Shown: positions 51,614 to 62,744 of the stretch, in pieces
How the letters are laid out: each line of letters opens with the position of its first letter
Numbering within the stretch: position 1 is the first letter of the stretch
Assembly (NCBI GenBank): GCA_017437905.1
Contig: JAFRWY010000078.1
Coordinates: 1 to 64,000, forward strand
Length of the DNA: 64,000 nt
Source of the DNA: Eubacterium sp.
GTDB taxonomy: Bacteria; Bacillota; Clostridia; Lachnospirales; Lachnospiraceae
Reading direction: 5' to 3'
The notes under the pieces: generated by a model
What the model was told of the DNA's origin: nothing
Database searches by the model: none
Seen by the model: only the letters and a program-made list of their open reading frames with translations
Program-made: the position numbers and the translations under genes

Positions 51614-54286
51614 ATGAACAATGAACAGGAGAGGGCAGATCTCTTCCAATCCGCACAACTGAATATCCTGATCAGCTATACGTTGTTTGCAACCGTGCTG
51701 ATCGCGGAATCCTTCCTGCTGAACTGGGAGACCTGGGCGGTCATTCTGATCGTCGTCGGAGTCGGCGTCAGCTGGGGGCTTCATCTGATGAACCTGATGA
51801 CGTCATCTTCCCGGATCTGGGTCTATTCGATCCTCATGATGTGCACATTTTTCTTTTACGGCATTCATGAGACAAGTACCTTCGATCTGGCGGTTGTCAT
51901 GTCCGCGGTGATCGTTCTTTATACGCTGTCGGGGATCCGGCGCATGATCTCGCTCTGCCAGATCACCTACTTCGCCACCATGATCTATGAGATCGTGAAT
52001 ATGATCACCAACAAAGCGGAGTTCAACTCGCTGGTGGTGAGCCGTATCCTTCTGCATCTTTTCATGATCTTCATGATCGGGCAGTTTGCCAAGACCATCA
52101 TCGAGCGCTGGTCTGCGGTACTCCGCAGATCCAAGGATGAGGTGGAGAAACTGACGGACGCAACGGAGCGTCTGAACGACTTTCTTGCAAATGTGTCCCA
52201 TGAGCTGAGGACTCCGGTAAATGCGGTGATCGGTCTTACCGGAATCTGTATCGATAAGGAGACGGATCCGGAGATCCGGAAGGATATGGAAGAGGTCCGG
52301 GAGGCAGGACACCGGGTATCCGATCAGATCAGTGATATCCTGGATTATTCCGAGATCGACCGGAACGAACTGGCAGTCAACACCGAAGACTATATGCTGT
52401 CCTCGGTACTGCATGATCTGGTTATGGAGCTGAGATCCCTGAAGGCAGAGGAACTGGAGCTGGTGATCGATGTGGATCCGGCCATTCCGGCGGTCATGAA
52501 TACGGATGTCAGCAAGCTGAAGAAGATCCTTCGGGCGCTGATCACCAACGGTCTTAAATATACGAAGGACGGGGGCGTTTATGTCCGGATCACGGCGGAG
52601 ACACAGAACTATGGCGTGAATCTTCGGATCGAAGTCACGGATACGGGTATCGGTATGAGCGAGGAGGAACTGGAACGGGTATCCGAGCGGTTCTACCAGG
52701 CGGATTCCGGACGGTCCCGTTCCGCCGGAGGACTTGGCCTGGGTATCTGTATCGTGTCCGGTTTTGTATCCGCCCTGGGCGGCTTCATGACCATTTCCAG
52801 CAAGAAGGGCGTGGGAACGAAGGTGCATGTCAGCCTGCCCCAGAAGGTGGTGGATCACAACAGCTGCATGTCGGTGAACAACCGGGAGAAGCTGTGTATC
52901 GGCGCCTTCCTGCATTTTGATAAATATCCGAACCCGAACGTTCGTGAGTACTACAACTCCATGGTGCTGAACATCGTAAACGGACTGGGCGTCCAGATGC
53001 ACCGTGTGGATAATGTGGAGAATCTGCGTCGTCTGGTGGAATCCACGCGGCTGACGCATCTCTTCGTTGCGGAAGAGGAATACCATGCCAGTGCCGGCCT
53101 GGTGGAGGAACTGGCAAAGCGGATGGTGGTTGCGGTGGTGGCCGGGGACAATTTCCGGCTGCCGGAGGGGTCCTGGGCGAAGCTTCTTGAGAAGCCGTTC
53201 TACTGCTTCCCCGTTACAACGATCCTGAACATGACGCCGCATATGGACAGGGAGGATAAGAAGGAGCGGATGATGCTCCGGGGTGTCCGGGCCCTGGTTG
53301 TGGATGATGAACCCATGAACCTGACCGTGGCGAAGAGTATCTTCAAACGGTACGGAATGATCGTAACCACGGCGCTTTCCGGACCGGAGTCCATCGATCT
53401 ATGCCGGAGCGCGGATTTCGATATCGTCTTTATGGATCATATGATGCATGGTATGGACGGCGTGGAAGCCATGAAGCGGATCCGGAGTGATGCAAGAAAT
53501 GCCGGAAAGGTCTTCCCCATCGTGGCGCTGACGGCCAATGCCATGAGTACCGCCAAGCAGATGTTCCTGGCGGAGGGCTTTGACGGCTTTGTCAGCAAGC
53601 CCATCGAGCTGGAGGAAATGGAACGGGTGCTCAGTAAGGTGCTTCCTAAGCAGCTGATCACCTATGAGAGTATAGAGGAGGCTGCAGCCGTACCGGAAAC
53701 GGAAGAACCGGAGGAGATCCCGGAAGCCGGGGAGGCAGGGAAGACACCTGCAGAAACCGGGAAGGAGACCGCCGGCTCTGCCATGGACTTTGCGGAAAGC
53801 ATGGTGGTGGGACCGGCCGCGGCAGTCACCGAGATGCTGGATGTGTCCGATGTGACAAAGAGTGCGGAGGAACCGGGAGAAGAGACAAAACCCGCGGAGG
53901 ATACGGAGAATCTGAAGAAGGAAGGCACTTCCTTAAAAGAAGCTTTGGACCGGCTGGGTATCAGTATGGATACCGGTCTTTACTACTGCAATCAGGATGA
54001 GGAATTCTACCGCATGCTTCTGGAGCAGTACGCAGGGGAGACCGAAGAGAAGATATCGGTCATGAATGACTTCGCGGCGAAGAAGGAACTGGGTGAATAT
54101 GCGATCCGGATCCATTCGGTAAAGAGTACATCGAAGATGATCGGTGCGGAGGCACTGTCCGAGGAGGCGCGCAAGCTGGAAATGGCTGCCAAGGAAGGAC
54201 GGGAAGAGTACATCGCCGAGACCCATGAGGGCGTGATGGAGGAACTCCGCCGGATCACGGAAGGGATCAGGGAGCTGCTTGCATGA
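51614..54286 (+). CDS. Hybrid histidine kinase with receiver and HPt domains
   Basis: An 890-residue protein with five or six N-terminal membrane helices (about 15-180) and no obvious outer domain. HisKA has FLANVSHELRTPVNAVIGLT with His196; the ATPase domain shows LITNGLKYT, DTGIGMS and GLGLGI. A degenerate receiver-like segment (about 415-545) lacks a clear phospho-Asp. The following receiver has VVDDEPMNL and phospho-acceptor Asp608 (IVFMDHMMHGMDG), with KPIELEEM. After an acidic linker an HPt domain ends the protein, His834 in RIHSVKSTSKMIGA. This is a complete His-Asp-His relay in one chain. GGAGG precedes ATG 51614. Confidence 0.9.
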   Translation: MNNEQERADLFQSAQLNILISYTLFATVLIAESFLLNWETWAVILIVVGVGVSWGLHLMNLMTSSSRIWVYSILMMCTFFFYGIHETSTFDLAVVMSAVIVLYTLSGIRRMISLCQITYFATMIYEIVNMITNKAEFNSLVVSRILLHLFMIFMIGQFAKTIIERWSAVLRRSKDEVEKLTDATERLNDFLANVSHELRTPVNAVIGLTGICIDKETDPEIRKDMEEVREAGHRVSDQISDILDYSEIDRNELAVNTEDYMLSSVLHDLVMELRSLKAEELELVIDVDPAIPAVMNTDVSKLKKILRALITNGLKYTKDGGVYVRITAETQNYGVNLRIEVTDTGIGMSEEELERVSERFYQADSGRSRSAGGLGLGICIVSGFVSALGGFMTISSKKGVGTKVHVSLPQKVVDHNSCMSVNNREKLCIGAFLHFDKYPNPNVREYYNSMVLNIVNGLGVQMHRVDNVENLRRLVESTRLTHLFVAEEEYHASAGLVEELAKRMVVAVVAGDNFRLPEGSWAKLLEKPFYCFPVTTILNMTPHMDREDKKERMMLRGVRALVVDDEPMNLTVAKSIFKRYGMIVTTALSGPESIDLCRSADFDIVFMDHMMHGMDGVEAMKRIRSDARNAGKVFPIVALTANAMSTAKQMFLAEGFDGFVSKPIELEEMERVLSKVLPKQLITYESIEEAAAVPETEEPEEIPEAGEAGKTPAETGKETAGSAMDFAESMVVGPAAAVTEMLDVSDVTKSAEEPGEETKPAEDTENLKKEGTSLKEALDRLGISMDTGLYYCNQDEEFYRMLLEQYAGETEEKISVMNDFAAKKELGEYAIRIHSVKSTSKMIGAEALSEEARKLEMAAKEGREEYIAETHEGVMEELRRITEGIRELLA

Positions 54287-54328
54287 GCAGCATGAAATAT
54301 CGGAAAGCATCAAAACGGGAGGTTTACC

Positions 54329-57022
54329 GTGAACATCTTTAAAAAGATCAAAGAACAGATATTCAACTCAGATGTTCATATCCGGAAACGGCTGTTCGTG
54401 CTCAGTGTGGCCATTACGCTGATCGCCCTGATGGTGATCTTTATTGAGATCATGCTGACAGATGAAAATATCTGGGACGGGATCCTGCTGGGCACGGGAA
54501 TCCTGATCACGGGGATCATCGCATGGCTGGCCGTGAAATATAATAAGATCACATTTGCAGGTATCTGGGTGTCCGTCTTAATGGGATTTGTTTATGTGCC
54601 TGTCAGCTTCTTTGCAGGCGGCGGCATGCACGGGGACGCACCCCTCTGGTTCCTGTTCTCTACTCTCTTTATGAGTATGATCCTGAAGGGCAAGGTGAAA
54701 CTGTTCTTCCTGCTTTCGGAGGCGGTGCTGGCCTGTGTCTGCTATTATCTCGGATACACCCATCCGGAGTATGTGCTGCCGAATACGGAGAGGATGGCGC
54801 ACCAGTATTCCCTGATCGCCCTGATCCTGACGGGAATTGCGGTCAGCCTGATGATCGAGCTGGAGATCCGCCTGTATATCCGCGAGAGCAGGCGCACGGA
54901 TCAGCAAAAGAAGGAGATCGAGGCGCTGAACGCGTCCCAGAACCAGTTCTTCTCCAGCATGAGCCATGAGATCCGGACGCCCATCAATACCATCATCGGC
55001 CTGAATGAAATGATCCTCCGGGAGGATATCTCCGATGAAGTTGCGGAGGATGCGGCAAATATCCGCGCATCCAGTAAGCTCCTGCTCAGCCTGATCAATG
55101 ACATTCTGGATATGTCCAAATTCCAGTCCGGCCGGATGCAGCTGACGCCGGCACCTTACCAGCTGAATAACATGCTGTCCGATCTGGTGGGTATGTTCTG
55201 GCTCCGGGCCAAGGAGAAGGGACTGGAGTTCCATGTAAATGTAGCTCCGGATCTTCCTGCGGACCTGATCGGAGACGATGTCAGGATCCGGCAGGTGCTG
55301 ATCAATGTCCTGAACAATGCCATTAAATATACGAAGGAGGGTTCCGTCACCCTGGCCGTCCAGTGCAGCAGTGTCACGGAAGAAAATGCGGTACTGGTCT
55401 TCTCCATCGCAGATACCGGCATGGGTATCAAGAAGGAGGACATCCCCTATCTTTTCACGGCCTTCAAGCGTGTGGATGAAGAGCATAACCGTCATATCGA
55501 GGGAACCGGACTGGGACTCTCCATCGTGAAGAATTTCGTGGATATGATGGGCGGAAGCGTCCGGGTCAACAGTATCTATACGGAAGGCTCCACATTTATC
55601 ATAGAGATCCCCCAGAAGCTGGCGGGAGAACGCCGGATCGGGGATACGGATCTGGAGAAGAAGCATGCCACCATGCGGCAGGAGGGGTACCGGCAGCGGT
55701 TTGAAGCGCCGGAAGCGAGAGTCCTGGTGGTGGATGACAATGCCTCCAATCTGATGGTGGTGACGAAGCTGCTCCGGAGTACGAAGATCCGGATCGATAC
55801 GGCTTCCGGCGGTGAGGAAGCGCTCCGGAAGACCATCAACACGGCATATCATGTGATCTTCATGGATCATCTGATGCCGGAAATGGACGGTATAGAGGCG
55901 TTCCACGGAATCCGGAACCAGACGGGAGGTCTCTGCAAGGCCTCCAGGGTGGTGATTCTTACTGCAAATGCAGATGAAGAGAACCGGGCGCTGTATGCGA
56001 AGGAAGGCTTCGACGGATATCTCACCAAGCCGGTTACCGGTGAACAGCTGGAGAATGAACTGATCCGCCTGCTGCCGGCCGGAATGGTATATATGACCGG
56101 CGACAACGGGGAGATCCTGGAGGAGACGGTATCCTGGATGAAGACCAGCAAGAGCCGGAAACAGGTGGTGATCACCACGGAAAGTGTGGCGGATCTGCCG
56201 GAAGAGCTGGCGGCACGCTACGGGATCCGGATCCTTCCGCACAAGGTCCGCACCGGAGAGGGTGTTTTCCAGGACGGATTGGATATCGATACCCGCGGAG
56301 TACTCCGTTACATGGAGAATCCGGACAATATGGTACAGCCCCTGGCACCGGATGTGAAGGAGCATGAGATGTTCTTCGCAAAGGCGCTGACAAATGCAAA
56401 TAATATCATTCACATCTCCATTTCCGAGGAAGTGGAGCAGAGCGGATGTCCCTTCGCCCGGGAAGCGGCGGATGCATTCGAAAATGTTACGGTCTTCGAT
56501 TCCGGGCATCTTTCCAGCGGGCAGGGCCTGCTGGCACTGATGGCAGCCAAGGCGGCAGAAGAGGGGCATAGCCGGGATGAGATTCTGGAGATGCTGACGA
56601 TCGAGAAGCGAAGGATCCATACCAGCTTTATCGTAGACAGTATGGATTATCTGACGCGGACGAAGCAGGTGGGTCCGAAGATCGCGGCCCTTACAAAGGC
56701 CATGATGCTCCGGCCGGTCCTTGCACTGAAGCGCGGCAAGATGACGGTTGCGGATATGAAGGTGGGCTCCAGGGAGGATGCATGGAGGAAATACATCCAT
56801 TCCTGCCTCCGGAATCCGGCGAAGATCGACACCTCCATTTTGTTCGTAACCTATGTGGGACTCACAAAGAAGAATATGGACTGGATCCGGGAAGAGGTGG
56901 AGAAGAGAGTGCATTTTGATGAGATCTACTTCCAGCTGGCGTCGCCGGCCATTGCCTCCAACTGCGGTCCGGGCACCTTCGGACTGCTGTTCCGGGGCAG
57001 GGCGGAACGGGATTATCAGTAA
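54329..57022 (+). CDS. Hybrid histidine kinase with C-terminal DegV domain
   Basis: An 897-residue protein starting at GTG 54329 after GGGAGG. Six membrane helices (about 20-190) precede HisKA (SSMSHEIRTPINTIIGLNEM, His213), the ATPase domain (NVLNNAIKYT, DTGMGIK, GTGLGLSIV) and one receiver (VVDDNASNL, Asp513 in VIFMDHLMPEMDG, KPVTGEQL). After a short linker, residues about 612-890 form a DegV-type fatty-acid-binding domain: VVITTESVADLPEELAARYG, ISISEEVEQSG, FDSGHLSSGQGLLALMAAKA, FIVDSMDYLTRTKQVGP and CGPGTFGLLF. DegV/FakB proteins bind fatty acids. Here the domain would be cytoplasmic, as output or as ligand-sensing module. It is 42 bases after the other hybrid kinase. Confidence 0.92.
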   Translation: MNIFKKIKEQIFNSDVHIRKRLFVLSVAITLIALMVIFIEIMLTDENIWDGILLGTGILITGIIAWLAVKYNKITFAGIWVSVLMGFVYVPVSFFAGGGMHGDAPLWFLFSTLFMSMILKGKVKLFFLLSEAVLACVCYYLGYTHPEYVLPNTERMAHQYSLIALILTGIAVSLMIELEIRLYIRESRRTDQQKKEIEALNASQNQFFSSMSHEIRTPINTIIGLNEMILREDISDEVAEDAANIRASSKLLLSLINDILDMSKFQSGRMQLTPAPYQLNNMLSDLVGMFWLRAKEKGLEFHVNVAPDLPADLIGDDVRIRQVLINVLNNAIKYTKEGSVTLAVQCSSVTEENAVLVFSIADTGMGIKKEDIPYLFTAFKRVDEEHNRHIEGTGLGLSIVKNFVDMMGGSVRVNSIYTEGSTFIIEIPQKLAGERRIGDTDLEKKHATMRQEGYRQRFEAPEARVLVVDDNASNLMVVTKLLRSTKIRIDTASGGEEALRKTINTAYHVIFMDHLMPEMDGIEAFHGIRNQTGGLCKASRVVILTANADEENRALYAKEGFDGYLTKPVTGEQLENELIRLLPAGMVYMTGDNGEILEETVSWMKTSKSRKQVVITTESVADLPEELAARYGIRILPHKVRTGEGVFQDGLDIDTRGVLRYMENPDNMVQPLAPDVKEHEMFFAKALTNANNIIHISISEEVEQSGCPFAREAADAFENVTVFDSGHLSSGQGLLALMAAKAAEEGHSRDEILEMLTIEKRRIHTSFIVDSMDYLTRTKQVGPKIAALTKAMMLRPVLALKRGKMTVADMKVGSREDAWRKYIHSCLRNPAKIDTSILFVTYVGLTKKNMDWIREEVEKRVHFDEIYFQLASPAIASNCGPGTFGLLFRGRAERDYQ

Positions 57023-57088
57023 GAGGGACAATGGGATAAGAAATCCCTCACGAAAGATGAAATTACACTATACCCCCACTCATTCTTG

Positions 57089-57097
57089 TGGTATAAT
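57089..57097 (+). promoter_or_regulatory. Extended -10 promoter for the 97-residue gene
   Basis: TGGTATAAT (57089-57097) is an extended -10 box. No good -35 is visible. Confidence 0.5.
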
Positions 57098-57178
57098 ACC
57101 AATTGGGGTCGCCCGGATGTGATTCGGGCGCATGATAAGCAACAGGGTTACTTTATTACGAAGGAGGTACTTTTGGGT

Positions 57179-57472
57179 ATGGAAAACATGAAGGATTACG
57201 TGGTCTTTGTAAAGGATTCGTGGGTAGTCGAGCTTCGTCCGCGCAACCTCACACATGAGGGAGAACCCACCATGAAGGTATGGGTCGTAAGACACGGACA
57301 GGAGGTGGCGCATTATACCGACAAGTTCCGCGGATACGGTCATTACAAGGATCATGAGGAACTGCTTCCGGCTGAGATCAGCGAGGCATCCAAGAAAGCC
57401 TGGGAGAAGCTGAAGGAAGCACCCTTCGACGATGCACTGTTCGAGGATATCAAGCAGTCACTGAGTGAGTGA
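57179..57472 (+). CDS. 97-residue protein of unknown function
   Basis: A small soluble protein: MENMKDYVVFVKDSWVVELR, then RNLTHEGEPTMKVWVVRHGQ, YTDKFRGYGHYKDHEELLP and an acidic helical end. GGAGG at 57163-57167 is 11 bases before ATG 57179 but only five before an in-frame TTG (57173), so TTG may be the true start. The gene has its own promoter and a strong terminator, which suggests a free-standing unit. No family recognised. Confidence 0.7.
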   Translation: MENMKDYVVFVKDSWVVELRPRNLTHEGEPTMKVWVVRHGQEVAHYTDKFRGYGHYKDHEELLPAEISEASKKAWEKLKEAPFDDALFEDIKQSLSE

Positions 57473-57494
57473 TCATTCCTGTCTTCGTAAGTAT

Positions 57495-57530
57495 AAAAGA
57501 GTCTGTCTTCCCGGACGGACTCTTTTATAA
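57495..57530 (+). terminator. Terminator after the 97-residue gene
   Basis: AAAAGAGTCTGTC pairs with GACGGACTCTTTT (one G-U) around a six-base loop. Confidence 0.9.
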
Positions 57531-57583
57531 TTCATCTCAGAGTGAGAAGATCCCACCTTTTTGCGGTGGATGATATGAGACCT
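57531..57583 (+). repeat. Intergenic structured repeat, copy 3
   Basis: TTCATCTCAGAGTGAGAAGA then CCCACC-loop-GGTGG hairpin and ATGATATGAGA. The outer TCTCA and TGAGA can pair. It follows a terminator immediately, as copy 1 does. Confidence 0.65.
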
Positions 57584-57610
57584 GAATAAAAATGAAAGGT
57601 GGTAGGGGAT

Positions 57611-58312
57611 ATGGCGAAGGAACCGCTGACGGAGGAGATCCGGAAGAGATTATATGAGGATCAGGATGAAAAGTATCGTGACATGCAGCTCCGTACGATC
57701 CCGTCCGTTGCACCGGAGACCATCATCGGCGTCCGGACACCGGAGCTGAGAAGCCTTGCAAAGGAGCTGGCAAAAAGGGAGGATATCGGAACATTTCTTG
57801 CAAAGCTTCCCCACGGATTTTTTGAGGAGAATCAGCTGCATGCCTTTATCCTTTCAGGTATGAAGGATTACGGAACCTGCATGGAGGAACTGAACCGGTT
57901 TCTGCCCTTCGTGGATAACTGGGCCACCTGTGATCAGATGTCTCCTAAGATCTTTAAGAAGCATAGGTCCGAGCTGCTAAAGGAGATCCGGATCTGGATC
58001 CGGTCCGGGGACACCTATACGATCCGGTTCGGGGTGGGCATGCTGATGGAGCATTTCCTGGATGAGGACTTTGATCCCAGGTATCCGGAAATGGTTGCGA
58101 AGCTCCGTTCCTCCGAATACTACGTGAACATGATGATCGCATGGTACTTTGCCACGGCCCTGGCGAAGCAGTACGACGCGGTGCTTCCCTATATAGAGGA
58201 GAGGAAGCTGGATGTCTGGACCCACAACAAAACGATCCAGAAGGCGGTGGAGAGTTACCGGATCACGGAGGAGCAGAAGACCTATCTTCGGACCCTCCGG
58301 GTGAAGAAGTAA
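57611..58312 (+). CDS. AlkD-like DNA alkylation repair protein
   Basis: A 233-residue all-helical protein of HEAT-like repeats with GVRTPELRSLAKELAK, FLPFVDNWATCDQMSPKIF, YTIRFGVGMLMEHFLDEDFD and YYVNMMIAWYFATAL. This is the DNA alkylation repair (AlkC/AlkD) pattern, with the NWATCD region holding the catalytic-site tryptophan and aspartate. Such enzymes excise alkylated bases without base flipping. ATG 57611 has AGGGGAT close upstream; an in-frame GTG at 57599 is possible. Confidence 0.88.
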   Translation: MAKEPLTEEIRKRLYEDQDEKYRDMQLRTIPSVAPETIIGVRTPELRSLAKELAKREDIGTFLAKLPHGFFEENQLHAFILSGMKDYGTCMEELNRFLPFVDNWATCDQMSPKIFKKHRSELLKEIRIWIRSGDTYTIRFGVGMLMEHFLDEDFDPRYPEMVAKLRSSEYYVNMMIAWYFATALAKQYDAVLPYIEERKLDVWTHNKTIQKAVESYRITEEQKTYLRTLRVKK

Positions 58313-58345
58313 GAGGGGCCTTCTCTGAAAATTTAGAATAAGCAG

Positions 58346-58373
58346 TTGACATTTTTGCTGAAATGACTATACT
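58346..58373 (+). promoter_or_regulatory. Promoter of pyrG
   Basis: TTGACA (58346-58351) and TATACT (58368-58373) are spaced by 16 bases; transcription should begin near 58380. Confidence 0.75.
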
Positions 58374-58401
58374 TGAACTATAAATGACAGGCAATTACTG
58401 A

Positions 58402-60159
<1,758 letters not shown>

Positions 60160-60213
60160 ACTTAAGAGTCTGAGAAAAATGATAACGAAATGTTGCGTGA
60201 GAAAGGTCGTAAA

Positions 60214-61656
60214 ATGAAGCTTTGCAATAACGCATCCGATAACAAACTCCATGAGGAATGCGGCCTCATGGGTATCTATGCACCCTCCGCCTATCCGGTG
60301 GCGAAGGATGTGTATTATGGGCTTTATGCCCTGCAGCACCGGGGGCAGGAGAGCTGCGGTATCGTAGTAAATGAGGACGGTGTCTTCCATTCGAAGAAGG
60401 ATCTGGGACAGGTGAGCCAGGTCTTTACGGAAGAGGAACTGTCGAAGTTCCCGGAAGGAAGCATGGCGGTGGGCCATGTGCGCTACGGGACCACCGGAGC
60501 GAATAACCGGAACAACTGTCAGCCCATGGAGGTCAATCACCAGAAGGGCAAGATGGCGCTTGCGCATAACGGAAATATCAGCAACGCCTACGAACTCCGC
60601 ACGGAACTGGAGCTTTCCGGGGCCATCTTTCATTCCACATCGGATACGGAGATCATAGCCTATATCGTAACAAGGGAACGGCTGAAGACGCCTTCCATCG
60701 AGGAGGCGGTCCTCTCGGCCATGAAGTATCTGGAGGGTGCATTTTCCATTGCGGTGATGTCGGCGGCAAAGCTGGTGATCGCCAGGGATCCCCATGGATT
60801 CCGGCCGCTCTGCTATGGGATGAAGGATGACGGAACCTATGTGGCAGCGTCCGAAACCTGTGCACTGGAGGCTGTGGGAGCACATTTTATAAGAGATGTG
60901 AAGCCGGGAGAACTGATCGTTTTCTCGGAAAGCGGCGTGGAGTCCCGGACAGAACTTTGCGGGACAAAACCGCGGAATACCTGTATCTTTGAGTATATCT
61001 ATTTTGCCCGTCCGGATTCCGTGATCGACGGGATCTCCGTCCATGCAGCCCGGCTGAAGGCGGGGGAGATCCTGGCACGGAACTATCCGGTGATCGCGGA
61101 TGTGGTGGTGGGTGTCCCGGACTCCGGGCTGGATGCGGCCCTCGGATATTCCCATTACTCGGGAATCCCCTACGGGATCGGATTCATTAAGAACAAATAT
61201 ATCGGCCGGACCTTTATTTCCCCTTCACAGGACGAGCGGAACAGCGGTGTCCGCATTAAGCTGAATCCCCTGAAGGAAACTGTGAACGGAAAGAGGGTCG
61301 TGCTGGTGGATGATTCCATCGTCCGGGGAACCACCAGCCGCCGGATCGTGCATCTCCTCCGGGAGGCGGGTGCGAAGGAGATCCATGTCCGGATCTCGTC
61401 GCCTCCATTTGTCAGTCCCTGCTATTACGGTACGGATATCGACACGAAGGAGAACCTGGTGGCCTGCAATTACTCCCTGACGGAGATCAGGGAAATGATC
61501 GGTGCGGATTCCCTGGGGTATCTGCCTCTGGATTCCCTGTCCGAGCTGGTGGGCCATACCGGCTATTGCCATGCCTGCTTCAGCGGGGAGTACGCAACCC
61601 GTATCCCGGAAGTGGTAAGCAAGGAACGGTTTGAAAAACGTTTGTCAGAACTATGA
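60214..61656 (+). CDS. purF: Amidophosphoribosyltransferase PurF
   Basis: From ATG 60214 (GAAAGGT upstream) the protein has 480 residues. A short propeptide precedes the N-terminal nucleophile Cys (HEECGLMGIYA). The glutaminase domain has HRGQESCGI and VGHVRYGTTG. The phosphoribosyltransferase domain has the PRPP loop VVLVDDSIVRGTTSRRIV. Cysteines near the C-terminus (VACNYS, YCHACFSG) fit the iron-sulfur cluster of Bacillus-type PurF. It catalyses the first step of purine synthesis. Confidence 0.96.
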   Translation: MKLCNNASDNKLHEECGLMGIYAPSAYPVAKDVYYGLYALQHRGQESCGIVVNEDGVFHSKKDLGQVSQVFTEEELSKFPEGSMAVGHVRYGTTGANNRNNCQPMEVNHQKGKMALAHNGNISNAYELRTELELSGAIFHSTSDTEIIAYIVTRERLKTPSIEEAVLSAMKYLEGAFSIAVMSAAKLVIARDPHGFRPLCYGMKDDGTYVAASETCALEAVGAHFIRDVKPGELIVFSESGVESRTELCGTKPRNTCIFEYIYFARPDSVIDGISVHAARLKAGEILARNYPVIADVVVGVPDSGLDAALGYSHYSGIPYGIGFIKNKYIGRTFISPSQDERNSGVRIKLNPLKETVNGKRVVLVDDSIVRGTTSRRIVHLLREAGAKEIHVRISSPPFVSPCYYGTDIDTKENLVACNYSLTEIREMIGADSLGYLPLDSLSELVGHTGYCHACFSGEYATRIPEVVSKERFEKRLSEL

Positions 61657-61700
61657 CCGTAAGTCGGTGAATCCATACCCACCGATTGCGCATAAAAAGC

Positions 61701-61740
61701 CGGCGGCTCCGGATGATTCCGGAACCGCCGTTTCCCTTTT
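61701..61740. terminator. Terminator after purF
   Basis: CGGCGGCTCCGGA pairs with TCCGGAACCGCCG (one mismatch), followed by TTTCCCTTTT. An A-run lies on the other side, so it may also serve the convergent SDR gene. Confidence 0.75.
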
Positions 61741-61835
61741 GGCCTCGTCCTCTTCTCTCAGGAGTCAGGCCTTATTTTGTTTTTTCATAACTCATCCCGA
61801 ACGGGTATATGGGGTGGAACTTCCGGACTGTCGGA

Positions 61836-62594
61836 TCAGTCCAGGGAACCCAGATAGTTCGGGAGGTTCTTCTCTGCGTAATCCACGGCTTCCTCCAGGG
61901 TCATTCCGTGGAAATGACCTGCAGCGAAGCACCGGCCGGACCTTTTGTCATCGATAAAGGCGCCTACGACTACGCCGGGGAGGGCGCTCTCCGGGGCGTT
62001 GGGTGCAGCAGAGCCGCCGAGGTCCGTCCGGCACCAGCCGGGGTCTGTCAGGTTGATCAGCACATCGGTTCCGTCCAGAACGGAAGCCAGATCCATGGTC
62101 ACCTTGTCAAGAGCTGCCTTACTAGCGGAATACCCTGCCTGCTGGGGCTCCCGGCGGATGCCGCTGGTGGTATTCACGATCCGTCCGAAGCCCTTTTTCT
62201 GCATCTTCGGAAGGAAATGATACACGATCACCATCGGAGAGATGGTATTCACGTAGAAGCTTGTTTCATAATCGGAAACCGGAGTCTCCAGATATTCGGT
62301 GCGGTATGCAACCTGCAGACCCGCATTGTTCAGTACGATATCCACGTCCATGCCCAGGGCGTCGATCTTCTCCAGCATGGCGGTTACCTCCGCCGGCGTG
62401 TCCAGCTCTGCACCGAAGGCGTATGCCTTGACACCCAGAGCCTTCACTTCTTCCATAACCTTTGCGCAGTTCTCAGCCTTCCGGGCATGCAGGATCAGAT
62501 TGCATCCATGCTCTGCCATGAAGAGTGCCGCGAGGTGTCCGATGCCTCTGGCTGCACCTGTGATAAGGGCCCAGCGGCCTTTAACATCTATCAT
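61836..62594 (-). CDS. Short-chain dehydrogenase/reductase
   Basis: From ATG 62594 (AAAGGTGG eight bases upstream) the protein has 252 residues. It shows TGAARGIG for NAD(P), NNAG and the catalytic YSASK with the preceding Ser (NTTSG). After the active site is LTDPGWCRTDLGG. The substrate is unknown. In-frame GTG/ATG codons at 62630/62627 exist but lack a ribosome-binding site. Confidence 0.88.
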   Translation of the reverse strand: MIDVKGRWALITGAARGIGHLAALFMAEHGCNLILHARKAENCAKVMEEVKALGVKAYAFGAELDTPAEVTAMLEKIDALGMDVDIVLNNAGLQVAYRTEYLETPVSDYETSFYVNTISPMVIVYHFLPKMQKKGFGRIVNTTSGIRREPQQAGYSASKAALDKVTMDLASVLDGTDVLINLTDPGWCRTDLGGSAAPNAPESALPGVVVGAFIDDKRSGRCFAAGHFHGMTLEEAVDYAEKNLPNYLGSLD

Positions 62595-62640
62595 TTCAGT
62601 ATCCACCTTTATTTTGAGATTCTTCATCACACCATGTGCC

Positions 62641-62722
62641 TGTCATCCTGAACACGAAGAGCGAAGGATCTCCTGCCTTTGCGAAGGGATTCTACGTCCC
62701 CTGACGTCTCTTCGGAATGACA
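62641..62722. repeat. 82-bp interspersed repeat with inverted ends
   Basis: The element starts TGTCATCCTGAACACGAAGA, contains GCGAAGGATC, and ends CTTCGGAATGACA. Its ends are inverted (TGTCATCC/GGAATGACA). This matches the widespread GTCATTCCGAG...GGATGACA-type intergenic repeat seen across many bacteria. Only one copy is in this window, between the two minus-strand genes. Confidence 0.65.
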
Positions 62723-62744
62723 AACGCCATCGGAATGAAACAAA

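Noticed and set aside
51614..57022. The two hybrid kinases as one split gene
   Set aside because: Each has its own membrane region, HisKA, ATPase and receiver domains, its own stop and its own ribosome-binding site.
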